Below the pieces are notes generated by a model, which ran no database searches, had not been told where the DNA came from, and was given only the letters and a program-made list of their open reading frames with translations. Shown one piece after another: positions 31,841-40,838 of a stretch of 41,384 nt of DNA. This DNA comes from Scatavimonas merdigallinarum. Its GTDB lineage: Bacteria; Bacillota; Clostridia; Oscillospirales; Acutalibacteraceae. The DNA lies in contig DVFW01000007.1 of assembly GCA_018713055.1 (NCBI GenBank), positions 1 through 41,384 on the forward strand, read 5' to 3'. How positions within the stretch are numbered: the first letter of the stretch is position 1; every line of letters starts with the position of its first letter. Made by a program: the position numbers and the translations under genes.

Positions 31841-32833
31841 ATGGCAAAAATTTATTATCAGTCAGATTGTAACTTAAGCCTTTTGGACGGCAAGACGGTT
31901 GCAATTATCGGTTACGGCAGTCAGGGGCATGCGCATGCGCTGAACCTGCATGAAAGCGGCGTAAACGTGATTGTCGGCCTGTATAAGGGAAGCAAGAGCT
32001 GGGCAAAAGCAGAAGCCGCCGGTTTAAAGGTCATGGTTGCGGCAGAAGCGGCAAAGGCGGCCGACATTATTATGATCTTGATTAACGATGAAAAACAGGC
32101 TGAACTTTATAAAAATGATATTGCCCCCTATCTGACGGAGGGGAAGGCGCTTGCGTTTGCACATGGCTTTAATATTCATTATCAGCAGATTATTCCGCCC
32201 GAAAATGTTGATGTCTTTATGATCGCGCCAAAAGGGCCCGGGCACACGGTCAGGAGCGAATATGCAGAAGGCAAGGGCGTACCTTGTCTGATCGCTGTAT
32301 ACCAGGATGCAACAGGAAAAGCGAAAGATATCGGCCTTGCCTATGCTGCGGGTATTGGGGGAAGCAGGGCCGGCGTTTTGGAAACCACCTTTAAGGCGGA
32401 AACGGAAACAGACCTTTTTGGCGAACAGGCAGTTTTGTGTGGCGGCGTTACCGCATTGATGAAAGCGGGCTTTGAAACGCTGGTAGAAGCTGGTTATGCG
32501 CCTGAAAACGCCTATTTTGAATGCATTCATGAGATGAAGCTGATTGTCGATCTGATTTATAAGGGCGGCTTCAGCATGATGCGGTATTCTATTTCTGACA
32601 CAGCGGAATTTGGCGATTATGAAACTGGCAGACGCCTGATCACAGAGGAAACCAGAAAGGAAATGAAAAAAATTCTTACAGAAATACAGGACGGTACGTT
32701 TGCCTCCAAATGGATTAACGAAAATAAAGTCGGACGTTCCCATTTCAATTCCTGCCGCCGTATAGAAGCGGAACACCAGCTTGAAGCAGTCGGCAAGGAG
32801 CTTAGAAAAATGTATTCCTGGAACGAGGAATAA
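31841..32833 (+). CDS. ilvC: Ketol-acid reductoisomerase (class I)
   Basis: A 330-residue NADPH enzyme that rearranges and reduces acetolactate in valine, leucine and isoleucine synthesis. The nucleotide loop GYGSQGHAHALNL is near residue 24, followed by GLYKGSKSWAKAE, whose Lys/Ser pattern fits NADPH. FMIAPKGPGHTVRSEY and the metal site in ETETDLFGEQAVLCGG are intact, as are AYFECIHEMKLIVDLIYKGG and the C-terminal ETGRRLITEETRKEM. The start at 31841 has AGGAGG nine bases upstream; an upstream in-frame ATG at 31811 has no ribosome site. It is the last gene of the operon. Confidence 0.97.
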   Translation: MAKIYYQSDCNLSLLDGKTVAIIGYGSQGHAHALNLHESGVNVIVGLYKGSKSWAKAEAAGLKVMVAAEAAKAADIIMILINDEKQAELYKNDIAPYLTEGKALAFAHGFNIHYQQIIPPENVDVFMIAPKGPGHTVRSEYAEGKGVPCLIAVYQDATGKAKDIGLAYAAGIGGSRAGVLETTFKAETETDLFGEQAVLCGGVTALMKAGFETLVEAGYAPENAYFECIHEMKLIVDLIYKGGFSMMRYSISDTAEFGDYETGRRLITEETRKEMKKILTEIQDGTFASKWINENKVGRSHFNSCRRIEAEHQLEAVGKELRKMYSWNEE

Positions 32834-32859
32834 ATTTACATGGCATGGCAGGCAGAACA

Positions 32860-32886
32860 GGCAATACAGGTCTGTATTGCCTTTAT
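32860..32886 (+). terminator. First hairpin after ilvC
   Basis: GGCAATACAG and CTGTATTGCC, a perfect 10-bp stem with a two-base gap, followed by TTTATACC. The T-run is short, so termination may be partial. Confidence 0.55.
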
Positions 32887-32920
32887 ACCATGTCCACCGT
32901 AAGTGTGTAAAAATTTATAG

Positions 32921-32953
32921 AAAAGGGACAGAGAGAATTCTCTGTCCCTTTTT
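32921..32953. terminator. Bidirectional terminator between ilvC and the lipoprotein gene
   Basis: A perfect palindromic stem AAGGGACAGAGAG / CTCTCTGTCCCTT with TTTTT to the right and AAAA to the left. It serves the convergent ilv operon and lipoprotein gene. Confidence 0.85.
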
Positions 32954-32965
32954 CCATGTTGTAAT

Positions 32966-33388
32966 TTACGTTTGTGCTGTACTGTTTTGCGTAGCCGGTT
33001 GTGTAACAGCCTGTGTAGCTTTTTCGGTTTTGGGCTCTATCCACTGGTATACGCCGCCGTTCATATAAAGCGCGCCGTTTTCTATAAACCAATTGTCGGT
33101 TGTAACATTCTCTTTGCGCCCGGCCCATGCAAAGATTTGTGGATCGCCGCCCGTGGGCGTCATTGTCAGAACCATATCGTCGTTTACGCTGTAGGTGCCG
33201 GTTGTACCGCCTATCAGGCAGGTCCCATCCTCGTTAAATTCACACCAGACCTGATCCCAGTATTCCCATTGACCAATAATGGCATCTGGATCCGGTGTGG
33301 GTTGTTCTGTTGTGCAGGAGCAGAGCGTGGCGGCGCAAAGAATAAACAAAGCCAGAACAGCCAGGGCCTTTTTCCTGATCCGACGCAT
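32966..33388 (-). CDS. Small lipoprotein of unknown function
   Basis: A 140-residue protein. Residues 1-25 form a lipoprotein signal (RRIRKKALAVLALFILCAATLCSC) with a lipobox LCSC, so the mature part would be anchored outside the membrane through Cys25. The folded part has IGQWEYW, EFNEDGTCLIGG and GTYSVNDD, an arrangement of short beta strands reminiscent of lipocalin-like 'GxW' domains. The tail is Thr/Ala/Gln-rich. AAAGGGATGG lies upstream of the ATG. A TTGACT/TAAAAT promoter is 75-100 bases upstream. It is monocistronic; I assign no function. Confidence 0.8.
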   Translation of the reverse strand: MRRIRKKALAVLALFILCAATLCSCTTEQPTPDPDAIIGQWEYWDQVWCEFNEDGTCLIGGTTGTYSVNDDMVLTMTPTGGDPQIFAWAGRKENVTTDNWFIENGALYMNGGVYQWIEPKTEKATQAVTQPATQNSTAQT

Positions 33389-33462
33389 AAGACCATCCCT
33401 TTCCGTGAAAATTTGTGCAGGTCGGTATGCCTGGACACCATACAGAGCCTTGTAATATCCAA

Positions 33463-33491
33463 ATTTTACTGGTTTTATAAAATAAAGTCAA
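33463..33491 (-). promoter_or_regulatory. Promoter of the lipoprotein gene
   Basis: On the minus strand TTGACT and TAAAAT with a 17-base spacer. Confidence 0.65.
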
Positions 33492-33558
33492 TCCATGTTT
33501 TGAAAAAGATTGCAAATAAAGAAGGCAGACAGAAATAGGTGGTAAACGGTTTGCACAT

Positions 33559-33594
33559 AAAAGACGGCAGGCCGGGTTCGACCCGCCATCTTTT
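33559..33594 (-). terminator. Terminator of the glycogen operon
   Basis: On the minus strand AAAAGATGGCGGG pairs with CCTGCCGTCTTTT through two wobble pairs, with the T-run within the right arm. It starts 15 bases after the glgA stop codon. Confidence 0.7.
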
Positions 33595-33609
33595 ATAGAG
33601 AGGGATTGG

Positions 33610-35046
33610 TTATTTCCAATGGTCTATTGTATCGCGGTATACGTTAATGTAATCATTTGCGCTGCGCGCCCAGCTATTATCGCTTTCCATACAACGGCGG
33701 ACAAGCTTTTGCCACCCCTCACGGTTCCAGTAGCCATTGATTGCACGCTTTAAGCACTGCACCATATCGTAGGCCTCGTATTTTGAAAAGGTAAAGCCAT
33801 TGCCGTGTCCGTCCAGGCTGTCGTGAATTGAATCGCGCAGGCCGCCGACTTCCCGGACTACCGGAACGGAGCCGTAGCGTAAGGCGATCATCTGTGACAG
33901 GCCGCACGGTTCACTTTTGGAGGGCATCAGGAAAATGTCAGAACCCGAATAAATTTTTCTGGCAAGTTCAGGAATAAATCCAATACATGCGCACAGCCTT
34001 CCGGGATATTTCCACTGCATATGGCGGAAAAAGTCCTCATATTCCCGGTCGCCGGAGCCCAAAATTACAAATTGTACGTCGTGGTCGCACATAATCTCAT
34101 CCAAAGACAGCCGGACGATATCCAGGCCTTTGTGTCCCACCATGCGCGATACCATCGCAATTACTGGAATGTCGGACCGCTGCGCCAGCCCCAGCCGCTC
34201 CTGCAGTGCGCGTTTGCATTCGCCTTTGCCGCGCATATCGTTTACAGAATAATTTTGATACAGCTGGTAATCTGTAGCCGGGTCGTAGCTTGCGTTGTCA
34301 ATGCCGTTTAAAATACCGCACAGCTTATACTGCCGGTTGCGCAGAATTGTGTCCAGCCCATAAGCAAACCAGGGGTCCAGTATTTCTTTGGCGTAGCTGG
34401 GGCTTACAGTTGTTACGCGTGTAGCGGTTTCAATTGCGCCCTTTACCATATTCAGCTTTCCATCCTGCTCCAGAAGCTTGGTGTCTGCAGGTGGAACTCC
34501 TACGCATTCTGTATTGACTTCCCATCCATATTTCCCCTGATACTGAATATTATGAATCGTAAAAACACTTTTAATATTATGGTACCATGGATTATGTGAA
34601 TAAAACAAGTAATAGTAGGTAGGGACAAGCGCTGTCTGCCAATCGTTGCAATGAATCAAATCCGGGTGGAAGTTTACGTATGGCAGCATTTCCATAATTG
34701 CTCTGGAAAAAAAGGCAAAGCGTTCTGCATCATCATAAAAACCATACAGGCCGCACCGTTTAAAATAATATTCGTTGTCTATAAAATAAAACATCACACC
34801 GTTGTAGTGTGCTTCAAATACACCGCAGTATTGCCTTCTCCAGGCTACCGGCACGGTAAAGTTTGTAATGTAGCGCATACTGTCGCGCAGCGACTGCGGA
34901 ATATCGCCATAAAGCGGCATAACCACCCGGCAGTCAATCTGCCTTTGGCACAACGCCTTTGGCAGGGAACCCGCGCCCGCCACGTCGGCAAGCCCGCCGG
35001 AACCTGCAAAGGGGTTGGCTTCACTTGTACAATATAAAATCCTCAA
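33610..35046 (-). CDS. glgA: Glycogen synthase (ADP-glucose type)
   Basis: A 478-residue GT5-family enzyme that extends alpha-1,4-glucan from ADP-glucose. The start TTG at 35046 (MRILYCTSEANPFAG) has GGGAGG eight bases upstream; this matches the usual length of about 477. Motifs: HCNDWQTALVP, SVFTIHNIQYQG, TVSPSYAKEI, GILNGID and, near the end, FLMPSKSEPCGLSQMIALRYGSVPVVREVGGL, which carries the catalytic Glu. The nucleotide-binding start reads AGSGGLADV, lacking the Lys of the KTGGL motif of E. coli GlgA, and an extra Ala-Gly pair (GCGGGC GCGGGT in the DNA) sits in VAGAGSLPKAL. It is the last gene of the glg operon. Confidence 0.95.
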   Translation of the reverse strand: MRILYCTSEANPFAGSGGLADVAGAGSLPKALCQRQIDCRVVMPLYGDIPQSLRDSMRYITNFTVPVAWRRQYCGVFEAHYNGVMFYFIDNEYYFKRCGLYGFYDDAERFAFFSRAIMEMLPYVNFHPDLIHCNDWQTALVPTYYYLFYSHNPWYHNIKSVFTIHNIQYQGKYGWEVNTECVGVPPADTKLLEQDGKLNMVKGAIETATRVTTVSPSYAKEILDPWFAYGLDTILRNRQYKLCGILNGIDNASYDPATDYQLYQNYSVNDMRGKGECKRALQERLGLAQRSDIPVIAMVSRMVGHKGLDIVRLSLDEIMCDHDVQFVILGSGDREYEDFFRHMQWKYPGRLCACIGFIPELARKIYSGSDIFLMPSKSEPCGLSQMIALRYGSVPVVREVGGLRDSIHDSLDGHGNGFTFSKYEAYDMVQCLKRAINGYWNREGWQKLVRRCMESDNSWARSANDYINVYRDTIDHWK

Positions 35047-35099
35047 AATAAAGACCTCCCGTTTTTTGCACATATGCAAGTTTTTCACCAGGTAGAGAA

Positions 35100-35132
35100 C
35101 ACAGCGGAATCACCGCTTTTGTGTCCGCTGTG
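35100..35132 (-). repeat. Hairpin between glgD and glgA
   Basis: CACAGCGGA and TCCGCTGTG, a perfect 9-bp stem with a 15-base loop, and no T-run. It lies inside the operon and may be an mRNA stability or processing element. Confidence 0.5.
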
Positions 35133-35150
35133 TAAATTGCTTAAACCTTA

Positions 35151-36275
35151 TTATACAACGCTTGCCTTGGCAATGTAAATGGGGTAGGAAGAATATCCCA
35201 TTAAAGCGCGGCCGTCTTTTACAACAACGTCCTTATCGCAGATCACATAATTTAAACTGGCGTTTTTGCCGATTTTTGTGTCCTGCATAATCACACAGTT
35301 GGAAACTTTTGCGCCCTTTCCAATATACACGCCTTTAGAGATCACGCAGTTGCTTACTTCGCCTTCGATCACACAGCCCTGCGCGATCAGGGAATTCTCT
35401 ACCGAAGATCCAAGACCGTATTTACTGGGCATGTCGTCGCGCACCTTTGTATAAACAGGACGCGAACCGTTAAAAAGCTGTGCGCGGATTCCCGGTTGCA
35501 TCAGCGACATGTTTGCTTTAAAATAATCATCCATAGAACAGATAATCGCACTGTAGTCGCAAAATTCGTATCCGTAAAATTTATAATTGCGCACATTATC
35601 CTGCAGCATATGGCGCTTATAGTCAAGCTTATTGCGGCTGATACAATCGGTAACGAGCTCCAGCAGAAGGTCGCGTTTCATCAGCACACAGCCGACCGCG
35701 TAATTGCATGCACCGTCGTCTTCCGATGTTTTGGGGCGGATCAGCATTTCTTCAATGCGGCTGTCTGTGCCAAGAGACAGAATCATCGGTGCTTCCGCCT
35801 GTGTGGGGATTTTACCGTTTCTATACATCATGGTAATATCTGCACCAGAAGAAATATGGAAAGTGAGCATTTTATGGTAATCCATGTTGTAAACGCAATT
35901 ACACTCACTAAGCAATACGTATTCTTCGGAGGAGTTGTTGATAAAACCGCGTACGCCGTAAATGTTTTCAATCGGGGTGTTAAATTTACTGTTTCCCTGG
36001 CTGAACGGCGGAAGTATGGTCAAACCGCCCCGGCGTTTGGAAAGATCCCACGCTTTGCCAGACCCTACATGATCCATAAGAGAAGCGAAATTGCTGGTTG
36101 TAATTACGCCGACATTATTAATGCCGGAATTAACCATGTTAGAAAGCTGAAAGTCAATCAGGCGGTATTTGCCGCCAAAGGGGACAGAACCCATTGTGCG
36201 CCGAGCCGTAAGTTCAGGGATCAGCTCGTCGTATATGTTTGGGAAAATCAGTCCAAGCACATTGTTTCCCCTCAT
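35151..36275 (-). CDS. glgD: Glucose-1-phosphate adenylyltransferase paralogue GlgD
   Basis: A 374-residue nucleotidyltransferase-like protein. It starts MRGNNVLGLIFPN and carries PFGGKYRLIDFQLSNMVNSGINNVGV, the sugar-nucleotide binding pattern, but its first loop lacks the intact LAGGxGxRL phosphate-binding motif seen in GlgC. The left-handed beta-helix end is present (SNCVISKGVYIGKGAKVSNC). In Geobacillus, GlgD has no activity alone but activates GlgC in a heterotetramer. It overlaps the glgC stop codon by four bases (ATGA), so the two are translationally coupled. The role here is by analogy. Confidence 0.93.
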   Translation of the reverse strand: MRGNNVLGLIFPNIYDELIPELTARRTMGSVPFGGKYRLIDFQLSNMVNSGINNVGVITTSNFASLMDHVGSGKAWDLSKRRGGLTILPPFSQGNSKFNTPIENIYGVRGFINNSSEEYVLLSECNCVYNMDYHKMLTFHISSGADITMMYRNGKIPTQAEAPMILSLGTDSRIEEMLIRPKTSEDDGACNYAVGCVLMKRDLLLELVTDCISRNKLDYKRHMLQDNVRNYKFYGYEFCDYSAIICSMDDYFKANMSLMQPGIRAQLFNGSRPVYTKVRDDMPSKYGLGSSVENSLIAQGCVIEGEVSNCVISKGVYIGKGAKVSNCVIMQDTKIGKNASLNYVICDKDVVVKDGRALMGYSSYPIYIAKASVV

Positions 36276-37492
36276 TTTGCCTGCACCTCCTCAATGTCCT
36301 TATCTATCATCGATTTGGGCGGCACGACGGCGTTTGCGCCAATATGCAGGTTGTCGCCTATTACGGTGACACCCCACTCGTTCTTATCGCTGATATCCTC
36401 GGGTCTTGCTCCAATCACGGCGTTTTTACCAATTACGGCGTTTTCTGCGACGATTGCATATTGCACCACGGCGTTTTCCTCTACTACAGCGCCTGGCATC
36501 AAAATGGAATCGGTGACCACGGCGCCTTTTTCTACGGTTACGCCGGCGAAAAGAATAGAGAATTCCAACTCGCCGTAAATATTGCAGCCGTCTGCAACCA
36601 GGGAATTTTGAATTTTTGCATTGTCTCCAATATAATGCGGCGGCATAACGGGGTTTCTGGAATAAATTTTATTGTTGTCCTCGCTTAAATCAAGTGGCAC
36701 GTTTGGATCCAAAAGATCCATATTGGCTTCCCAAAGGCTGTCAATTGTACCTACGTCTTTCCAATAGCCTTCAAATTGATAAGCAAACATGCGCTCGCCC
36801 GCCTTGAGCATGGCGGGCAGAACATCTTTCCCAAAATCGTTGCTTGATTCTTCTGTCTGTGCATCAAGAGTCAGATATTTTTTTAGCTTATCCCAGCTGA
36901 ATACGTAAATGCCCATAGAAGCGCTGGTGCTTTTTGGCATTTTGGGTTTTTCATCAAATTCATAAATGGAGCCATCCGGATTCGTGTTTAAAATACCAAA
37001 GCGGGAGGCCTCCTGCAGCGGAACATCAATCACTGCAATCGTGCAGTCTGCCTGGTGCTCTTTATGAAAGGCGACCATTTTGGAATAGTCCATTTTATAT
37101 ATATGATCCCCTGAAAGAATTACCACATAATCAGGGTCGTAACGTTCAATAAAATTGATATTCTGGTAAATGGCATTGGCGGTGCCTGTGTACCAGTCCG
37201 CCCCGCCGACTTGCTGATAGGGGCTTAAACAGTGCACGCCGTCCAGCATGCCGTCCAGATCCCAGGGCTGGCCGTTGCCAATATACTCGTTTAAAACAAG
37301 CGGCTGGTACTGCGTAAGAACGCCTACGGCTTCAATGCCGGAATTCACGCAGTTTGACAGGGGGAAATCAATAATCCTGTATTTGCCGCCGAAAGGTACG
37401 GCGGGCTTTGCAAGCTTTTTGGTCAGGACGCCAAGCCTGCTGCCCTGGCCGCCGGCAAGCAGCATGGCGACAACTTCTTGCTTTGGATACAT
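36272..37492 (-). CDS. glgC: Glucose-1-phosphate adenylyltransferase (ADP-glucose pyrophosphorylase)
   Basis: A 406-residue enzyme that makes ADP-glucose, the committed step of glycogen synthesis. The motif AMLLAGGQGSRLGVLTKKLAKPAVPFGG is intact; NSGIEAVGVLTQYQP, GQPWDLD, SGDHIYKMDYSKM and the C-terminal left-handed beta-helix (GDNAKIQNSLVADGCNIYG and EENAVVQYAIVAENAVIGKN) follow. AGGAGG-type sequence lies upstream of the ATG. It is the second gene of the operon (87 bases after glgB) and overlaps glgD by four bases. Confidence 0.96.
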   Translation of the reverse strand: MYPKQEVVAMLLAGGQGSRLGVLTKKLAKPAVPFGGKYRIIDFPLSNCVNSGIEAVGVLTQYQPLVLNEYIGNGQPWDLDGMLDGVHCLSPYQQVGGADWYTGTANAIYQNINFIERYDPDYVVILSGDHIYKMDYSKMVAFHKEHQADCTIAVIDVPLQEASRFGILNTNPDGSIYEFDEKPKMPKSTSASMGIYVFSWDKLKKYLTLDAQTEESSNDFGKDVLPAMLKAGERMFAYQFEGYWKDVGTIDSLWEANMDLLDPNVPLDLSEDNNKIYSRNPVMPPHYIGDNAKIQNSLVADGCNIYGELEFSILFAGVTVEKGAVVTDSILMPGAVVEENAVVQYAIVAENAVIGKNAVIGARPEDISDKNEWGVTVIGDNLHIGANAVVPPKSMIDKDIEEVQAK

Positions 37493-37578
37493 TTTTCTAT
37501 ACCTCCAGATAACACGTTTATTTTACAAAACGCCGGGATGCTGCGCAGCGTTTTGGAACCGATAAGGTTTAAGACGGA

Positions 37579-39579
37579 CTATTTTTCTGTGGAACCTTTT
37601 TCTTTCTGCGCCGGCTGCTTTGCCGCGGCTTTTTTTGCAGATGTTTTTTTCTTTCTGGGTGGCTTTTTCCGCACGCATGAAAAATACATGACAGACAGCG
37701 GCGGAAGATTAATTGTAATAGACTGGTCGCAGTCGTGCATTTCTTCGCCGGAGGCGTCTATATTATCTCCGTTTGTAATGCCGCTGCCGCCAAAACGCGC
37801 ATCATCTGTATTGAATACCTCGGCGTAGATACCGTTTTGTGGCACGCCAATGCGATAATTTTCGCGATAGACAGGCTGAAAATTGCATATGCCAATTAAG
37901 TTGTTGCCCTTCTTATCCATGCGCCGGAAGGCGATCACGCTTTGCATATAGTCGTTATGATGAATCCACGAAAAGCCTTCCCAGGAAAAATCAACCTCGT
38001 ACATGGTGGGATTTTGCAGGTAAAAGTGGTTGAGCTCTTTAAAAAACAGATGAAGCTGCTGGTGTTTTTCAAAATCCAGCAAATTCCACTGCAGGCTGGC
38101 GTTGGAATCCCATTCATCAAACTGTCCAATCTCAGACCCCATAAACGTCAGCTTTTTCCCGGGATGGATCATCATATAGGCCATAAAAGCCCTTACGCCG
38201 TCAAACTTCATGTCATAAGCGCCTGGCATTTTATTGATCAGGGAGCCTTTGCCATAGACCACCTCATCATGGGAAATAGGCAGCAGAAAATTTTCTGAAA
38301 AAGCATAAAAGAATGAAAAGGTTAAATTATCGTGATGATAAGGGCGATACAGCGGGTCGGTAGACATATAATGGAGCATATCGTTCATCCAGCCCATGTT
38401 CCATTTGTAGTTGAAGCCAAGCCCACCGTCCTCTACGGGGCGTGAAACAAGCGGCCAGGAGGTCGATTCTTCTGCAATCATATAATCCTCCGGATGGCGC
38501 GCGGCAATTCGTGCGTTGAGGTTCTGCAAAAAAGCCACGGCTTCCAAATGCTCCTTGCCGCCGTATTTATTTGCGACCCATTGCCCGTCGCTCCGGTTAT
38601 AATCCAGATACAGCATAGAGGCTACCGCATCCACACGGATACCGTCTATATGGTATTTTTCCAGCCAGAACATGGCGCTGGACGTCAAAAAGCTGATGAC
38701 CTCGTACCGGCTGTAGTCAAATACAAGCGTGCCCCATTCCTTGTGTTCGCCCTTTCTTGTGTCGGCATATTCATAGCAGCAGGTTCCGTCAAACTTTGCA
38801 AGACCATGTGCATCCCGCGGGAAATGCGCGGGAACCCAATCCAAAATAACCTGAATGCCGGCCTGGTGGCACTGGTCGACAAAATACATAAAATCATGCG
38901 GCGTACCGTAACGCGAGGTGGGCGCATAGTAGCCGGTTACCTGGTAGCCCCAGGAGCCGTCGTAAGGGTATTCGGTAAGCGGCATAAATTCAATGTGCGT
39001 ATACCCCATATCTTTTACATAAGGAATCAACTCGTCTGCCAGCTTTCTATAGCTGTAACGGGTGCCGTCCTCATTTAAGCGCCAGGAACCAGCGTGTACC
39101 TCATAAATGTTCATGGGGCGCTCATAATGCGGTTTTTCTGTTTTTTTCTGCAAAAATTTTGCGTCATTCCATTCGTAACCGTCCAAATCGTAATACAGCG
39201 TAGCGTTTTCCGGGCGGGTCTGGCAGTGAAAACCATAAGGGTCTGTTTTGTATTGCTTTTCAAACCACGGTGTTTCCACGCAATATTTATATGCCTGATA
39301 CTGCTTTACGTCGGGAATAAAGCATTCCCACACGCCGGTTTGCTGCACACGCTCCATAAAATTTGCTGTATTGTCCCAACCGTTAAAATCACCCGCCACA
39401 GAAACAGACAACGCATTTGGTGCCCAAACACGGAACACCACGCCGTCATTCCCGTCGCGGTAACTTTTATGCGCCCCCATGTATTCATAGGCGTTTATAC
39501 TTTCCCCTGCAAGAAACAGCTCCAGCGGCGTACGTTCGTCCAACACCGCGGCGTGCGTGCTTTCTTTTTTTTCAGCCAT
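37579..39579 (-). CDS. glgB: 1,4-alpha-glucan branching enzyme with a Lys/Ala-rich tail
   Basis: A 666-residue GH13 enzyme that adds alpha-1,6 branches to glycogen. It has an N-terminal carbohydrate module (GVVFRVWAPNALSVSVAGDFNGWD), the barrel motifs FMPLTEYPYDGSWGYQVTGYYAP, DGIRVDAVASMLYLDY with the catalytic Asp, IAEESTSWP with the catalytic Glu and PISHDEVVYGKGSL, and a C-terminal beta domain ending at LPPLSVMYFSCVR. After that a tail of about 30 residues is rich in Lys, Pro and Ala (RKKPPRKKKTSAKKAAAK), which branching enzymes of model bacteria lack. The start at 39579 follows AAGGAG, eight bases away. It is the first gene of the glg operon. Confidence 0.95.
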   Translation of the reverse strand: MAEKKESTHAAVLDERTPLELFLAGESINAYEYMGAHKSYRDGNDGVVFRVWAPNALSVSVAGDFNGWDNTANFMERVQQTGVWECFIPDVKQYQAYKYCVETPWFEKQYKTDPYGFHCQTRPENATLYYDLDGYEWNDAKFLQKKTEKPHYERPMNIYEVHAGSWRLNEDGTRYSYRKLADELIPYVKDMGYTHIEFMPLTEYPYDGSWGYQVTGYYAPTSRYGTPHDFMYFVDQCHQAGIQVILDWVPAHFPRDAHGLAKFDGTCCYEYADTRKGEHKEWGTLVFDYSRYEVISFLTSSAMFWLEKYHIDGIRVDAVASMLYLDYNRSDGQWVANKYGGKEHLEAVAFLQNLNARIAARHPEDYMIAEESTSWPLVSRPVEDGGLGFNYKWNMGWMNDMLHYMSTDPLYRPYHHDNLTFSFFYAFSENFLLPISHDEVVYGKGSLINKMPGAYDMKFDGVRAFMAYMMIHPGKKLTFMGSEIGQFDEWDSNASLQWNLLDFEKHQQLHLFFKELNHFYLQNPTMYEVDFSWEGFSWIHHNDYMQSVIAFRRMDKKGNNLIGICNFQPVYRENYRIGVPQNGIYAEVFNTDDARFGGSGITNGDNIDASGEEMHDCDQSITINLPPLSVMYFSCVRKKPPRKKKTSAKKAAAKQPAQKEKGSTEK

Positions 39580-40292
39580 TATCCGTTCTCCTTCCGCATT
39601 TGCTATCATAAATTACAAGCATAAGCAGATGTAACCATGCTCGACAAAATATTGCACAAAAGCAAATTTTTGCATAAAATTGCCAATATATAACAATCCC
39701 TCTAGAATATAATAGCAATTTTTAAGTGTAATTTCAATAGATTTACAAATTTAAATTACAAAGAATTTAGTTAATATTTAGTTGTATCCTACAAAAGTTT
39801 TTTATAATGGGCATAAATTCTGCAAATTGTTTGTTGCATTGAATGGCGGCATTTTTACGCATGGCAAAACATAACTATGCTACCATAGAAAGCGGGGTGG
39901 AAAATGGCGAAAAGACAGTATGAACAAAGGCCCGTACAAAAGTGTATGCATACCTCTTTTTTTAAAAGAACACCCGACCCTGAAAACCGCAAATTTCTAT
40001 AAAACGTTGTATTGTCCCTGATTATTGTATGGCAAAATGCGAGAAAAAACCGTATGCCGTTGAAAAACGAACAGTATAATAGGTGAGCCAAAAAGAGTTT
40101 TTTATATTCTCAATTTATGCATGAATAGATTGAAAAATTTAATAAAAAACAAATTATAACAAAAAATAGCCAGTTATCACAGAACAGTTGATTTTATATT
40201 TGTAAATCGTCATTATGTTTATATATTTCTGTGAAAAATAAACGATAAAGAATCAGAAGGTATATAAATTGTAAAAAACGGATAGAAAAAAG
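39580..40292. other. AT-rich intergenic region
   Basis: About 710 bases, strongly AT-rich. It holds the glgB promoter region on the left, a rightward TATAAT at 39803-39808 with a poorly spaced TTGTAT, and a hairpin CTATG / CATAG near 39876-39890. Apart from the possible 32-codon frame at 39904 and a 16-codon frame at 40029, I see no gene, RNA or repeat. Confidence 0.5.
39904..40002 (+). CDS. Possible 32-residue basic peptide
   Basis: An ATG frame preceded by GGGGTGGA three bases away and by TATAAT about 100 bases upstream. The product begins MAKRQYEQRPVQKCMH, is basic and polar, has no membrane segment and matches no family I know. No terminator follows. Two other short frames beginning ATGGCAAAA lie nearby, so it may be chance in AT-rich DNA. 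Confidence 0.25.
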   Translation: MAKRQYEQRPVQKCMHTSFFKRTPDPENRKFL

Positions 40293-40730
40293 TTGAAAAG
40301 CGCGGCCTGTTTGATGATCTTGTTGATCGTTGCTCTTTTTTTAGCCGGATGCAATCCTGTAAATGCAGACGGTAAAGTGGTTATGCTTGAAAGATCGATG
40401 GCGGCAACAGAGAAAAAACGCGATGTTACATCCTACAGTAAAAAATATCAGGAGGCTGTGCAAAAAATGCAAGCCAATGCGGAACAGGCGGACATTATTG
40501 CAATGGCAAATATTGACGACAGTGCGGAATTTTGCGACTACGATGCATTTTACATGGAAGGAATTGTAAGCAGCCTGAATGCCTATTTGAAAAGTGAAAC
40601 AGAAAAAAATCTTTATGGCGCCTTAGATGAAAAAGTGTGGCAGTCGTTAAAGCTAGGCGGCGAAAGCGATAGGGTGCCTACAGGCTACAATGCGCAATGG
40701 CGGGGCTGGAGCACAGAAAAAGTAGCGTAA
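40293..40730 (+). CDS. Small lipoprotein of unknown function
   Basis: A 145-residue protein from a TTG start. The signal KSAACLMILLIVALFLAGC ends in a lipobox LAGC (Cys20), so it is probably a membrane-anchored outer-face lipoprotein. The mature part is mostly helical and charged (YSKKYQEAVQKMQANAEQADIIAMANIDD) and ends with a Trp-rich stretch (AQWRGWSTEKVA). I recognise no family. The ribosome site is weak. A clear terminator overlaps the stop codon. It is the only gene between the glg operon and the MATE gene. Confidence 0.65.
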   Translation: MKSAACLMILLIVALFLAGCNPVNADGKVVMLERSMAATEKKRDVTSYSKKYQEAVQKMQANAEQADIIAMANIDDSAEFCDYDAFYMEGIVSSLNAYLKSETEKNLYGALDEKVWQSLKLGGESDRVPTGYNAQWRGWSTEKVA

Positions 40731-40767
40731 ACGATGTGCATTTTTGTATACCGTTTGCGCCTTTTTT
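40725..40767 (+). terminator. Terminator of the second lipoprotein gene
   Basis: GCGTAAACG pairs with CGTTTGCGC through one wobble pair across an 18-base loop, followed by CTTTTTT. The left arm overlaps the stop codon. Confidence 0.75.
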
Positions 40768-40838
40768 AGCTTGTTTGTAACGAACTGTAGATTTAAAAAA
40801 TACAGTATGCTATTATAAACATAAAGTTTTGTGTGTAG

